64,000 nt of DNA from the NCBI GenBank assembly GCA_002633025.1, contig NMRB01000300.1, positions 135,787-199,786 on the forward strand. Direction: 5' to 3'. This DNA comes from Notospermus geniculatus (lineage: Eukaryota; Nemertea; Pilidiophora; Heteronemertea; Lineidae). Numbering within the stretch: the stretch's first letter is position 1; each line of letters opens with the position of its first letter. Both the position numbers and the translations under genes were made by a program. The notes beneath the pieces were generated by a model that was given only the letters and a program-made list of their open reading frames with translations, made no database searches and was not told where the DNA came from. Positions 59,701 to 64,000 of the stretch are shown here, piece by piece.

Positions 59701-60052
59701 AGGCTAGCACATTAATCAATTAGGCCCAAGCCAAGTGTCAAAGGCACCGGGCCTACGCTTGGGTTGGCAGAGCAGCAGAGGCAAGGCCTAGACTCACCCT
59801 TCCTTCTTCAAATCCTGAATCCCAGTATTTGGATGGTACAGAATTGTTTGGTTACTTTCTATATCCACAACACATTTCGTCCCAAGATCCTTTTCTGAAA
59901 AATAGAGGGAAGATTTTCACAGAGAAATGATATGAACGCCACACAAAATGTACAGAAAGACGCACGTTTTTGTATGTAAAATGTACAGGGGAATACACAC
60001 CACGGCGGTTCATCGGGCGAACCCGGACAGCAACTTTGACTTTATCAGACAT
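17102..60052 (-). CDS. KIF13: KIF13-type kinesin-3 motor protein, 5' part of the gene (13 exons, 3'-partial)
   Basis: Plus-end-directed microtubule motor of the kinesin-3 family (vertebrate KIF13A/B, fly Khc-73), which carries vesicles and membrane proteins. Exons (minus strand): 60001-60052, 59798-59894, 49077-49119, 45198-45255, 44606-44698, 44163-44349, 43709-43796, 42217-42351, 29240-29352, 28749-28860, 28386-28598, 28024-28134, 17102-17236. They total 1437 nt and join in frame to 479 residues with GT-AG junctions throughout. Seen: N-terminal [15 protein letters not shown]-loop AYGQTGSGKS (110-119), switch I SSRSH (230-234), switch II DLAGSE (264-269), [12 protein letters not shown], neck [18 protein letters not shown], then [17 protein letters not shown], which in this family leads directly into the FHA domain. 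KIF13 is preferred over KIF1 or KIF16B because of the neck sequence and the SGIKVE...[10 protein letters not shown] block. The FHA domain, stalk and tail are missing from the window. Introns 2, 8 and 12 exceed 10 kb. Confidence 0.95.
17751..18010. repeat. 17-bp minisatellite (GACGCCAAGATGAAGTT)
   Basis: About a dozen units of AAGATGAAGTTGACGCC with length variants of 13-22 bases. The minus-strand frame over it is repeat-driven. Confidence 0.9.
18955..19123. repeat. ~168-bp direct repeat, copy 1
   Basis: ATCCTAGCTACGATAGAGG, CCGGTCCTATACAATG, GACACCTATTGAGG. The second copy at 19566-19735 is in the same orientation about 610 bases on. The two differ by scattered substitutions, so this is an old duplication or two copies of a dispersed element. 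Confidence 0.8.
19566..19735. repeat. ~168-bp direct repeat, copy 2
   Basis: Same landmarks as at 18955-19123 in the same order. The 440 bases between show no inverted ends or coding frame. Confidence 0.8.
21905..22575. repeat. 64-bp tandem array (~10 units)
   Basis: Unit: GGTTACCAAGGTACAAAGTA, CAGCTCAGCTTCTGGCTGTC, TCCTCCAGCGATAGYCACAG, CCTA. GCGATA recurs every 64 bases from about 22038 to 22549, with a divergent start at 21905-22030. Unit length is not a multiple of three, so the recurring peptide in minus-strand frames is not a selected protein repeat. Confidence 0.92.
22885..23275. mobile_element. GTGGAACCTC MITE cluster (nested or tandem copies)
   Basis: Repeated GGACACCTCTVYATTRAGGACACC and AAGTTCAGTCCHAAWTTGGTCATTT blocks ending GAGGTTCCACTGTTT. 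Likely two partly deleted copies in line. Confidence 0.75.
24248..24413. mobile_element. GTGGAACCTC MITE copy
   Basis: GACACCTCCATAAGAAGGATACC on the left and GGTGTCCTTGATGGAGAGGTTTCACTGTT on the right (each longer than quoted as a match), with AAGTTCAGTCCCAAATTGGT inside. Confidence 0.7.
24418..24580. mobile_element. GTGGAACCTC MITE copy
   Basis: ACAGTGGAACCTCACATAAC at the left, ending AATAGAGAGGTTTCACTCTA. Abuts the previous copy. Confidence 0.75.
25527..25847. other. Assembly gap (321 N)
   Basis: Run of N. The gap ends exactly at the terminus of an inverted-repeat element, so the repeat may have caused the break. Confidence 0.99.
25848..26189. mobile_element. MITE bordering the gap
   Basis: Left AGGCCTAGAAAAAAAAATTG, TGTGTTTCCGGTCAT; right end reversed AGGCCTAGAAAAATAAATTG, TGTGTTTCTGGTCAT. 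About 75 bases on each side pair, including CCGACCGACCCTCAAAAATT. The left terminus may continue into the gap. Confidence 0.75.
27068..27292. mobile_element. MITE, GAGCTTGTGCAG family copy 1
   Basis: Ends GAGCTTGTGCAG and its exact complement. Interior rich in TGACGTCA palindromes. A second, inverted copy is at 48850-49047. Confidence 0.8.
28024..28134 (-). CDS. KIF13: KIF13 exon 12 (neck coiled coil)
   Basis: Residues 398-434, 37 full codons. Heptad-like charged sequence [15 protein letters not shown] followed by [15 protein letters not shown], matching the kinesin-3 post-neck coil with its WEEKL signature. Acceptor TTTCAG, donor GTAAGA at 28023. Confidence 0.93.
28386..28598 (-). CDS. KIF13: KIF13 exon 11 (end of motor, neck)
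   Basis: Residues 327-397: [53 protein letters not shown], then a short charged coiled-coil start. The [11 protein letters not shown] neck is diagnostic of the KIF13/KIF1 group. Acceptor TTTTCAG, donor GTAATT at 28385. Confidence 0.96.
28749..28860 (-). CDS. KIF13: KIF13 exon 10
   Basis: Completes K289 and runs to residue 326: [16 protein letters not shown] and [16 protein letters not shown]. This is the alpha-4 to alpha-5 region that contacts tubulin. Acceptor TTTCAG, donor GTAGGT at 28748. Confidence 0.96.
29007..29222. repeat. Nested foldback sequence next to KIF13 exon 9
   Basis: AGCAAATGCTTTTACTTCA (about 29078) is complementary to TGAAGTAAAAGCATTTGCT (about 29190), and GCTGATATTCATAAAA pairs with TTTTATGAATACCAGC. 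A related direct copy starts at 29009. Confidence 0.65.
29240..29352 (-). CDS. KIF13: KIF13 exon 9 (switch II)
   Basis: Residues 252-288 plus two bases: [19 protein letters not shown] and [11 protein letters not shown]. Contains switch II DLAGSE at 264-269. Acceptor TTTTAG, donor GTAAGT at 29239. Confidence 0.96.
29686..29735. repeat. Poly-C run with single N join
   Basis: 49 consecutive C then N at 29735; a contig end in a homopolymer. Confidence 0.95.
29747..29886. mobile_element. 140-bp near-complete foldback MITE with TAA duplication
   Basis: GGGTGAGTTTATACTTCGAC at both ends (inverted), then ACCATCGGCGTCCGACGC. Arms of about 65 bases leave a tiny loop. Flanked by TAA at 29744-29746 and 29887-29889. 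CpG-rich arms. Confidence 0.88.
30905..31012. mobile_element. MITE, copy 1 of the GTTTCATAAAGTGAC family
   Basis: GGGCCTGTTTCATAAAGTGA on the left and its near-complement on the right, with internal ATGGTACC. Nearly the whole 108 bases can fold on itself. Lies in KIF13 intron 8. Confidence 0.75.
31656..31856. mobile_element. MITE (TACTGTAAACYGTGAAATTT ends)
   Basis: Left TACTGTAAACTGTGAAATTT; right reversed TACTGTAAACCGTGAAATTT. Ends are TA, consistent with a mariner-like target. I recall similar ends from other marine invertebrates. Confidence 0.75.
32355..32552. mobile_element. Inverted-repeat element (CCAGGCGATATCGCAA ends)
   Basis: CCAGGCGATATCGCAA at 32357 and its exact complement ending at 32550. 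The interior holds two CTCGCCAGCG/GGCGAGTTGG-type segments. Confidence 0.65.
32716..33137. mobile_element. 422-bp MITE with CAATG target duplication
   Basis: Ends GCTGTATTCGACTCACTGTT and, reversed, GCTGTATTCGACTCCTGTTC. Flanked by CAATG at 32711-32715 and 33138-33142. Internal GTTCTCGACTGTTCGACTC and GAACACCGTTCTC echoes of the ends. Confidence 0.85.
33451..33531. mobile_element. Hairpin MITE, copy 1 (TCCTCCCACAGCAGGG)
   Basis: TCCTCCCACAGCAGGGGTTT and its near complement with CTCCTC/GAGGAG inside. The 81 bases fold almost completely. Confidence 0.8.
34376..34480. mobile_element. Hairpin MITE, copy 2 (longer loop)
   Basis: CCTCCCACAGCAAGGGTTTT, GACCTCGCTCCTC and their complement, with an extra ~30-base loop compared with the copy at 33451. 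Confidence 0.8.
35690..36365. repeat. Degenerate AT-rich tandem array upstream of the mucin-like gene
   Basis: Units of roughly 15-60 bases built from GATTCATTYATYA, CAGGCAATACRGATTTATTC and AAGGATTTTCTTTTATCAGG. Higher-order ~63-base units are visible at 35940-36110. Confidence 0.85.
36528..36776 (-). CDS. Possible small secreted cysteine-containing peptide (weak)
   Basis: An 82-codon frame with a hydrophobic leader ([20 protein letters not shown]) and a short tail with four cysteines (CIEC, TCSSHG, TVC end). There is also an acceptor-like TTTTTACAG just before ASTTTMKV, so it could instead be a last exon. I recognise no family, and it lies in repeat-rich intron sequence just upstream of the mucin-like exon. 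Chance open frame is the main alternative. Confidence 0.15.
   Translation of the reverse strand: MINRVPSSVFVTYLPTIVLPACYLFLQASTTTMKVYRAVNLVDTFIFQNSCIECIDMNDPNMPNGTAQTCSSHGNGNLGTVC
36939..36959 (+). promoter_or_regulatory. Predicted 3' splice site upstream of the mucin-like start codon
   Basis: A TACTAAC branch-point word at 36939-36945, a short pyrimidine run and CAG at 36957-36959 sit 44 bases before the start codon. This suggests the large exon begins at 36960 and that a separate 5' untranslated exon lies upstream. No donor was identified. Confidence 0.5.
36993..37007 (+). promoter_or_regulatory. Minimal upstream ORF overlapping the mucin-like start
   Basis: ATG ACC TCA AAA TGA: four sense codons in another frame, whose stop TGA (37005-37007) overlaps the main ATG (37004-37006). 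The upstream ATG has C at -3 (weak); the main ATG has A at -3. This is compatible with leaky scanning or local re-initiation. Confidence 0.45.
37004..40756 (+). CDS. Mucin-like single-pass membrane protein, nested antisense in a KIF13 intron
   Basis: Unrecognised gene; 1250 codons in one uninterrupted frame. Seen: hydrophobic signal peptide (about residues 5-26), an RLRR basic site at 87-90 followed by S (furin-type consensus), a long Ser/Thr/Pro-rich ectodomain with no cysteine, eight tandem 8-residue repeats of the PSVTTTPV type (about 944-1007), further degenerate EPS-TT units, one membrane segment (about 1160-1182, [20 protein letters not shown]), then a 68-residue basic-then-acidic tail ending KTEL, which fits a class I PDZ ligand. 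The architecture implies an O-glycosylated, rod-like cell-surface protein (inference). Start: in-frame TAA at 36974 and no earlier in-frame ATG; A at -3. It lies in intron 8 of the kinesin gene on the opposite strand. Ectodomains like this diverge fast, so orthologues would best be sought with the membrane segment and tail. That it is a real gene is likely; the function is unknown. Confidence 0.82.
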   Translation: MTKPISFIFIIQIWVVCLACCLVTSVGLNLEKGPEYDADKKSPVNPVLNRVRLLHKPSKNINLKSAEDFLRIEDNAEETGGVTELSRLRRSVDNEDLKKPKDKNIGGEDLGVKDINAKSGDSEAEAGVTKPVKDSVKGTEKGATELSDPKSTEQPIPNDVYLTPTPVTRGQQITSKTTLPQQTTSEPKTQKLELEKYPIDTNAEKDNAGKYNETNFESVSSPSMMKVDAEAGTPVVVGKNKQVTDKKAITTDTFDMLPAKSTADSLRYSGTDFVDEGKTILVTTTADFVDTKVASRQTTESVQVSVHSTVKPSEDMTETVTATPPIASTLSTSNDAVLVASTKLVDTGTVKVTTDRPFVNTPNLSASFMNSWQGSAIPEATTSKPMDSMGTLNSVVSMQSSQTEQRHGTVDFETASPPDVFTSSKYVPTRTSATDMVDFTASATLQPETHDQGKSPLLVPTSSGSLSPPQERVFSMSSQTTLDTDGRTNQVQSTVPFQPAVLSQEMDKSVLITADSVVHVKSSPGHVTPTPHVIPYLVEQSMDVVQTTPHFTNPGTKELDSPSLFSSDQGRETSHVSQTDHVAISTELEPQRSVPPFGTPTLIPGSIWTSSGEDTRSVMILGSSSGPRGDLSTPTLPAPVTPVLTSSMGPDWSTTPGFSYSATTATAVTPPLPSFTNIMSESSDFHTLSLEQSRMQSFRMTPGLSTALEPSTLITPSAPPSAPPTPTHSAELSSSSRDIMVTKVTSSVAETEMDSLLPQSSKHGAVLVTPSQPSSVESLQITLTPTSISPAFTFQSSFGRTLTKSELSYPSSHIPELSATPSISDISAEIQSGGVKFVTATPSLESTLQVTSEAQTDFMTDSFRSTRPSKLHSFSVTPLSAETQTVGTPSVIWTFGSQTTRTGEGTTSVSSITTIVPTLTSAPIVPTPVPVQTTTPVSIPPTLPSVTTTPEPSVTTTPVPSVTTTPVPSVTTTPAPSVTTTPEPSVTTTPAPSVTATPVPSVTTTPVPRWSPEPNLTTLKPSLETTIMTMKTNMSTLVRRIVTTAMPIVTTATPSIMATPMPSTVTSVEPSSTSLEPSLTTRTPSATTPEPSKTTLEPSKTTAKTNVTQTATSTTLSGPSKTSVPTTAASTVVTVTMNTTDVATPKNETLTKPGMGTTTIIGIAIGSIMGFWIILGPIVCFLCRMKDKAKERRNRPYDVDDPEEGDLFLREYVATHLARSRPTNFQNPQNNRYSMDAFTHIENGIMKTEL
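39833..40024 (+). repeat. In-frame 24-bp coding minisatellite (8 units)
   Basis: Eight copies of a 24-bp unit (CCTAGTGTAACAACTACTCC plus four variable bases) code for PSVTTTP plus E, V or A. The units are nearly identical at DNA level, so copy number is probably polymorphic. Confidence 0.9.
41270..41598. mobile_element. 329-bp MITE with TAA duplication (PIF/Harbinger-like)
   Basis: Ends AGCTATGTGCACACAGAGCT, TAGTGCTTGCG and complement. Flanked by TAA at 41267-41269 and 41599-41601. Interior is GC-rich, with CTTGCGGCT repeats. About 500 bases past the mucin-like stop codon. Confidence 0.88.
41782..42105. mobile_element. 324-bp hAT-like MITE with CATCTGG duplication
   Basis: Ends CAGGGTTATATCTAGG and, reversed, CAGGGTTACATCTAGG. 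Flanked by CATCTGG at 41775-41781 and 42106-42112; hAT elements make about 8-base duplications and have CAGGG ends. Confidence 0.83.
42217..42351 (-). CDS. KIF13: KIF13 exon 8 (switch I)
   Basis: Residues 207-251 (45 complete codons): [17 protein letters not shown], then switch I SSRSHAVF at 230-237. Donor GTAAGT at 42216 opens the 12.9-kb intron that holds the antisense mucin-like gene. Confidence 0.96.
43197..43256. repeat. 24-bp perfect inverted repeat
   Basis: TCACATAGGTATTCATTGGA AAG, a 12-base loop and the exact complement. The left flank AACCCTTTCACAACCAGTGG resembles text at 47996 and 61590, so it may be part of a small dispersed family. Confidence 0.8.
43309..43509. mobile_element. 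201-bp MITE (TAGAGGCCTTGCAA ends)
   Basis: TAGAGGCCTTGCAAATGACG at left and TAGAGGCCTTGCAATGACG reversed at right. The GC-rich interior carries GCCGCCATGCTGG/CAGCATGGCCGCC complements. Confidence 0.82.
43709..43796 (-). CDS. KIF13: KIF13 exon 7
   Basis: Completes codon 177 and runs to residue 206: [17 protein letters not shown]...VVTSFE. Acceptor TTTTTCAG, donor GTGAGT at 43708. Ends in phase 0. Confidence 0.95.
44163..44349 (-). CDS. KIF13: KIF13 exon 6 (P-loop lysine)
   Basis: Residues 115-176 plus two bases, starting [11 protein letters not shown] (Walker A lysine K118) and containing [24 protein letters not shown] and DLLDPKG, all conserved kinesin-3 motor blocks. Donor GTGCGT at 44162. 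Confidence 0.96.
44606..44698 (-). CDS. KIF13: KIF13 exon 5 (first half of P-loop)
   Basis: Residues 84-114 plus one base: [10 protein letters not shown]...[12 protein letters not shown]. The splice site falls inside the ATP-binding P-loop, between GQT and GSGKS. Acceptor TTCCAG, donor GTAGGT at 44605. Confidence 0.95.
45198..45255 (-). CDS. KIF13: KIF13 exon 4
   Basis: Residues 65-83 plus one base, with the family strand [13 protein letters not shown]. Acceptor TTTTCAG, donor GTAAGA at 45197. Confidence 0.93.
45318..45365 (+). mobile_element. SINE family A, 3' end fragment
   Basis: ACTGCTTTAGCTTCGGCCCT GATTGGAAAATC matches the family A tail; the rest is absent. Confidence 0.5.
46129..46421 (+). 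mobile_element. tRNA-derived SINE, family B (near full length)
   Basis: tRNA-like head GGGGCCACGGTGGTGTAGTG (A box) and CTGGGTTCGAATCTCACTGG (B box), then CTCTGGGCAAGTCTCTTTGC, a CACCCAGGTGTGTAAAGGGG block and a tail ending AAACTTTAACTTTA. The head lacks a complete cloverleaf, so it is not a functional tRNA gene. Confidence 0.8.
46432..46515 (+). mobile_element. tRNA-like SINE head, another family
   Basis: AGAGTGGTGCAGGGCAAATT and GTTGTGGGTTCAACACCCAG. Begins within a dozen bases of the end of the family B SINE, so it probably inserted at its tail. Confidence 0.5.
47395..47485. mobile_element. GTGGAACCTC MITE, 3' remnant
   Basis: GACCTCTGTGATCAGGACACCTC (partial) followed by TTCTCAATAGAGAGGTTTGA. 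Confidence 0.6.
48056..48345. mobile_element. GTGGAACCTC MITE, fullest copy
   Basis: TACAGCGGAACCTTTCTGTT at left; GTCCTTAATAGAGAGGTTCC then ACTGTA at right. Internal GTCCTTAATTGAGAGGTGTC suggests two elements joined head to tail. Confidence 0.8.
48612..48700 (+). mobile_element. tRNA-like SINE head, family C
   Basis: GTTAGTGGTGCAGTGGAAAC (A-box-like) and TTTGCGGGTTCAATTCTCGG (B-box-like). Related heads occur at 52755-52835 and, reversed, in the MCM3 intron at 63350-63440. Confidence 0.55.
48850..49047. mobile_element. MITE, GAGCTTGTGCAG family copy 2, next to KIF13 exon 3
   Basis: Ends GAGCTTGTGCAG and, reversed, GAGCATGTGAAG, flanked by TA on both sides. Orientation is opposite to the copy at 27068. 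It ends 29 bases from the end of KIF13 exon 3. Confidence 0.8.
49077..49119 (-). CDS. KIF13: KIF13 exon 3 (43-nt microexon-sized)
   Basis: Residues 50-64, ending GGRKAPK. This is the variable loop before the [10 protein letters not shown] strand. Acceptor TTTTCAG, donor GTAAGG at 49076. The exon has no ATG and is recognised by phase, splice sites and position. An inverted-repeat MITE ends 29 bases downstream of the exon, at 49047. Confidence 0.85.
49554..49835. repeat. Direct ~110-bp repeat with AAAATGGCCGCCAGTCAGCC
   Basis: Two copies (about 49554-49620 and 49645-49705) of GTTTTCAAAATGGC, CAGCCATATTTGAAGCCCAA and TTCAGCCAGAATTTGG, plus a third partial copy at 49795-49825. Confidence 0.75.
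50238..50411. mobile_element. GTGGAACCTC MITE copy
   Basis: AGTGGAACCTCGCTAAGCGG at left, TCCTTAATTTGAGAGGTTCT at right. Confidence 0.75.
50296..50904. repeat. Duplicated segment, copy 1 (probable alternative haplotype)
   Basis: Matches 51279-51871 in the same orientation with a few substitutions and indels (for example CTGTAGTGTGACAC against CTGTGACAC). Copy 2 begins one base after the N at 51278. Confidence 0.9.
50905..51277. other. Contig-end sequence absent from the second copy
   Basis: Contains the small hairpin CCAGACTCTGCAATTTTCAA ... TTTTAGAGTCTGG at about 50917-50949. Could be an allele-specific insertion. Confidence 0.5.
51279..51871. repeat. Duplicated segment, copy 2 (probable alternative haplotype)
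   Basis: See copy 1. The 373 bases between the copies (50905-51277) are present only on the left contig. Confidence 0.9.
52841..53015. mobile_element. hAT-like MITE (CAGGGGCGGATCC) inside SINE-derived sequence
   Basis: CAGGGGCGGATCCACGATTT at left; CAGGTGCGGATTCAAGGG reversed at right. The interior has a GC-rich GGCGGCGCGCGCCGGGTGCG patch. A tRNA-like head precedes it (52755-52835) and family A sequence follows, with GAGAG shared at both flanks. Confidence 0.75.
53056..53245 (-). mobile_element. SINE-like element, family A copy 4 (reverse)
   Basis: TCCATCAGAGCTGAATCCAA, GCATTGTTGGCCCTCGTAAG, then the GGATGGGGTTTTTACTTG block. Confidence 0.65.
53805..54275. repeat. Tandem array, ~45-58-bp units (~10 copies)
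   Basis: Each unit has GAGCACATCTCAGTGATCTT, GTATAGTGTGTGAGCAGCTA and GTTTAG. Unit lengths vary by small deletions. Confidence 0.9.
57153..57203. repeat. Short palindrome
   Basis: GAACTTGGAGGAATTAC and its exact complement around 13 bases. Confidence 0.75.
57515..58576. repeat. ~1.07-kb duplicated segment, copy 1 (probable haplotype)
   Basis: Matches 58584-59660 throughout in the same orientation, ending exactly at the N at 58577. Differences are single bases and small indels, including about 17 bases (GATTCGGACAAACAACA type) extra in copy 2. Confidence 0.93.
58584..59660. repeat. ~1.07-kb duplicated segment, copy 2 (probable haplotype)
   Basis: See copy 1. The nearness of the copies to identity and the N between them favour an assembly duplication over a biological one. 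Confidence 0.93.
59798..59894 (-). CDS. KIF13: KIF13 exon 2
   Basis: Residues 18-49, including the conserved [10 protein letters not shown] block. Acceptor TTTTCAG, donor GTGAGT at 59797. Intron 1 is only 106 nt, while the next intron is 10.7 kb. Confidence 0.93.
60001..60052 (-). CDS. KIF13: KIF13 exon 1 (start codon)
   Basis: Residues 1-17 plus one base, [17 protein letters not shown]. The ATG at 60052-60050 is the family's usual start, a few residues before the first motor beta-strand. Donor GTGTGT begins at 60000. The phase-1 end is completed by AA of exon 2 to give the E of the RRE motif. Confidence 0.93.
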
Positions 60053-60400
60053 TTTCTCCGCAAATATCCACAGCGTCAATCCTAATCAAAGTTTGATTAT
60101 TCCACACTGATATGGTATGAAAGTAACAGTCAACCGCGTTCAAATATTTTATCTTTACATCGCCAGTTGTATATGAAATGCGGATGACAACACCACAAAA
60201 ATATTCCGACCGATGATCGCCATATTGAATTGAAACGACGGGCACCTGCAACCTCGTGCCTAGGTATTCTGGATACTTCTCAGTGCTTTCCAAGTATGCA
60301 ACGAGGCGCTAATTGGACTGTAGACGAGGTTGTCAATTTAAAGGGGCGTGCCCCTCAGACAATTTTGCAACGATCAAAATTAGAACCATCGGTTGCCGGT
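60053..60400 (-). promoter_or_regulatory. KIF13: KIF13 5' untranslated region and likely promoter
   Basis: Upstream of the kinesin start there is a CCAAT word (minus strand, 60311-60315) and a palindromic GC box GGGGCGTGCCCC at 60343-60354. No TATA word at a convincing distance. The assignment rests on position. Confidence 0.35.
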
Positions 60401-60565
60401 GTTACGTCGATCAGTGTTCCCCGTATTTCTGAGTTTTTCTTATTGTTTCCCTCCTGATGGATTAAGCGGCAACTAACCCAGCAATAACCATTCTAGGCCG
60501 TGTCTATTGTTGGGGAACACTGAGATACAGAAACACTCACTCACAGATGTTACACTTGTCTCCAG

Positions 60566-60675
60566 AGGCCCGTTTCATAAAGTGACTTTAAGCTAGTAAT
60601 GGTACCATTTAACGTCAATGCATTTTCCCTTTGGTAAGGTACCATTGCTTAAAGTTGCTTTATGAAACAGGCCCC
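60566..60675. mobile_element. MITE, copy 2 of the GTTTCATAAAGTGAC family
   Basis: Arms GGCCCGTTTCATAAAGTGAC and, reversed, GGGGCCTGTTTCATAAAG surround a palindromic AATGGTACC core. The same element occurs at 30905-31012. Confidence 0.75.
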
Positions 60676-60976
60676 CAGCTCACTTTCGACCATATCCTGT
60701 TTGGGCCCCAAGATGTCATGCCACATTCTGAAGACATCCGTTTCCATTCAGCAGCTCACAGCAAAGACTGCCACCACTCTGCTGCTGGTCGCAGTCCCTG
60801 TGTCAGCAGGAGGAAACTTACCAGTTTGCTACAGGTCTTGGTCTCTGTGTGCCATGTACAGCGAAGGTGTAGCCATGCACTCTGCAGCTAGTCCTGATTA
60901 TTGTCTCCCATCAAAGTCTGCTGCCAGTCTGCTGGAGATATTGTCTGTCCATCTCCATCTGAAGTATTGCAACAAA

Positions 60977-61085
60977 GACTGCCACCACTCTGCTGCTGTT
61001 TATAGGGCCACAACTCTGCTGCTGTTTATAGGGCCACCACTCTGCTGCTGATTATAGGGCCACCACTCTGCTGCTGTTTATAGCA
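60977..61085. repeat. Short tandem array, ~25-bp unit
   Basis: Four copies of CCACCACTCTGCTGCTGTTT with a TATAGGG spacer. Confidence 0.8.
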
Positions 61086-61207
61086 GTCAGAATGCAGAAA
61101 TAAGCAAATTTGAATATTTCATCAGATACCAGACCTCATGTTCAAAACAACTTCACTAAAATAATCAAACTGAACAAAATATTTAACAAAATTTTATATA
61201 AAGGACA

Positions 61208-61213
61208 TTTATT
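61208..61213 (-). terminator. MCM3: Candidate MCM3 polyadenylation signal
   Basis: AATAAA on the minus strand 469 bases after the stop. Another AATAAA at 61674-61679 is only two bases past the stop and seems too close to be the main signal. Confidence 0.3.
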
Positions 61214-61681
61214 TATATCCTTAAGTACCCGGTAAATAAAGGCACATTCCGTACTAAATAAATGCAAAAGTGTGAACATAATACAAAAGATGTTGAACTG
61301 AACTAAAGATTGAACTAAATATGTATGTGTCAGTAACAAATAAGGACAATCATGCAAGTATGGGTAAATAATGAAGACGACTTACATTGCCCCTGCCCTT
61401 GGTCGAGGGAGGGCAGACACTCTTTTTTTTGCCATTTTCTGAACTTTTTTGAGCCAAAATATGCACAAAAAACTTTAATGCATAAAACTTTGGGCTGGGT
61501 ACCAGGCCATGCTGCCACCTAGTCATATTCTCGCTGACAAAATGACCCCTAGAGGATACCCTGGCAAGGATAAACGGACAGGACGTTAACCCTTTTACTA
61601 CCAGCGGCATTTCATTGGAAAGAGAACAATCTGCATGATTCTAAATAATTACGAAAACCCAGTCACAAAGATATTTATTCT

Positions 61682-63626
<1,945 letters not shown>

Positions 63627-63627
63627 N

Positions 63628-64000
63628 CAATCTTTTCCCTGAAAAAACACATTTTTATATCGTATCTGTCGCATAAGAACACTGAAGTGATAATGCAAGA
63701 ATCCGGTTAAGTATGACAAAGTCCAGCATGCATGTAGACAAGGACTACAACTGTGAGTCCAAATCTTTATCAGATGATGAATTGATCCAAACGAGGATCA
63801 AACACGCAACCTCAGCGGTGTCAACTCCCGATATTCCCACTGCACCACTCGGAGGTCACTCCCAAGGTCAGCCTCCTAAATCCTTAACGAACATGGTGGA
63901 ACCTCACATGCATCACTCCCAAAGCCAGCTGCCCAAACCTCGCCCAACAAGTCATCAAAACAGTGTAAACAACACTGCACATACTTCTTAGACTTCCCTC
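63628..64000. repeat. MCM3 intron/exon segment, copy 2 (probable haplotype)
   Basis: Starts one base after the N at 63627, inside the coding exon, and runs to the window edge. Holds 11 bases of one MCM3 exon (63628-63638) and the 3' end of the upstream exon (63985-64000). Confidence 0.95.

Larger units (their letters stand above)
49120..59797 (-). other. KIF13: KIF13 intron 2 (10.7 kb)
   Basis: Includes two scaffold-level duplications beside N joins, a satellite-like array and several mobile elements. No coding exon recognised; 54300-57150 holds nothing I can name. Confidence 0.8.
60401..61681. other. Intergenic stretch between KIF13 and MCM3
   Basis: No coding exon seen. It holds a ~110-bp inverted-repeat element (60566-60675) and a short tandem array (60977-61085). 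The rest is AT-rich single-copy-looking sequence. Confidence 0.6.

Overview
This is a eukaryotic genomic window: long introns, consensus GT-AG splice sites, tRNA-derived SINE pieces and very many short inverted-repeat DNA elements, and no bacterial-style gene packing. The mix (foldback elements, the 'GTGGAACCTC' inverted-repeat family, frequent TACATGTA words, near-identical allelic duplications next to N characters) fits a highly heterozygous marine invertebrate. A lophotrochozoan or invertebrate deuterostome seems plausible, but I cannot fix the species. An N gap of 321 bases (25527-25847) and single N joins at 18723, 29735, 43857, 51278, 58577 and 63627 mark a draft scaffold.

Three protein-coding genes can be supported. 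(1) At the right edge, on the minus strand, is the C-terminal part of MCM3, a replicative helicase subunit: seven exons ending at a stop at 61682. (2) From 60052 leftwards, also on the minus strand, is the 5' part of a KIF13-type kinesin-3 motor gene: thirteen phase-consistent exons (60052 to 17102) coding 479 residues, covering the whole motor domain, the neck and the lead-in to the FHA domain. The rest of this gene lies beyond the left edge or was not recognised in 1-17101. (3) Inside the 12.9-kb intron 8 of the kinesin gene, on the opposite (plus) strand, is an uninterrupted 1250-codon frame (37004-40756) for a secreted-then-anchored mucin-like protein. It has a signal peptide, a cysteine-free Ser/Thr/Pro ectodomain, eight tandem 8-residue repeats, one membrane segment and a 68-residue tail ending in a class I PDZ-type sequence.

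Layout: 1-17101 is repeat-rich with no recognised exon (a 201-base-arm foldback at the left edge, tandem arrays, a ~1.4-kb TIR element, a piggyBac-type MITE). 17102-60052 is the kinesin gene. Its three introns over 10 kb hold most of the mobile elements, the tandem arrays and the nested mucin gene. 60053-61681 is the kinesin promoter and MCM3 3' flank. 61682-64000 is MCM3.

The kinesin and MCM3 genes are simple same-strand neighbours with no obvious shared pathway. The mucin-like gene is the least familiar item and the best candidate for something undescribed. At several sites (around 51278, 58577 and 63627) the scaffold carries the same stretch twice on either side of an N. This looks like two haplotypes joined in series, and it duplicates an MCM3 exon falsely.
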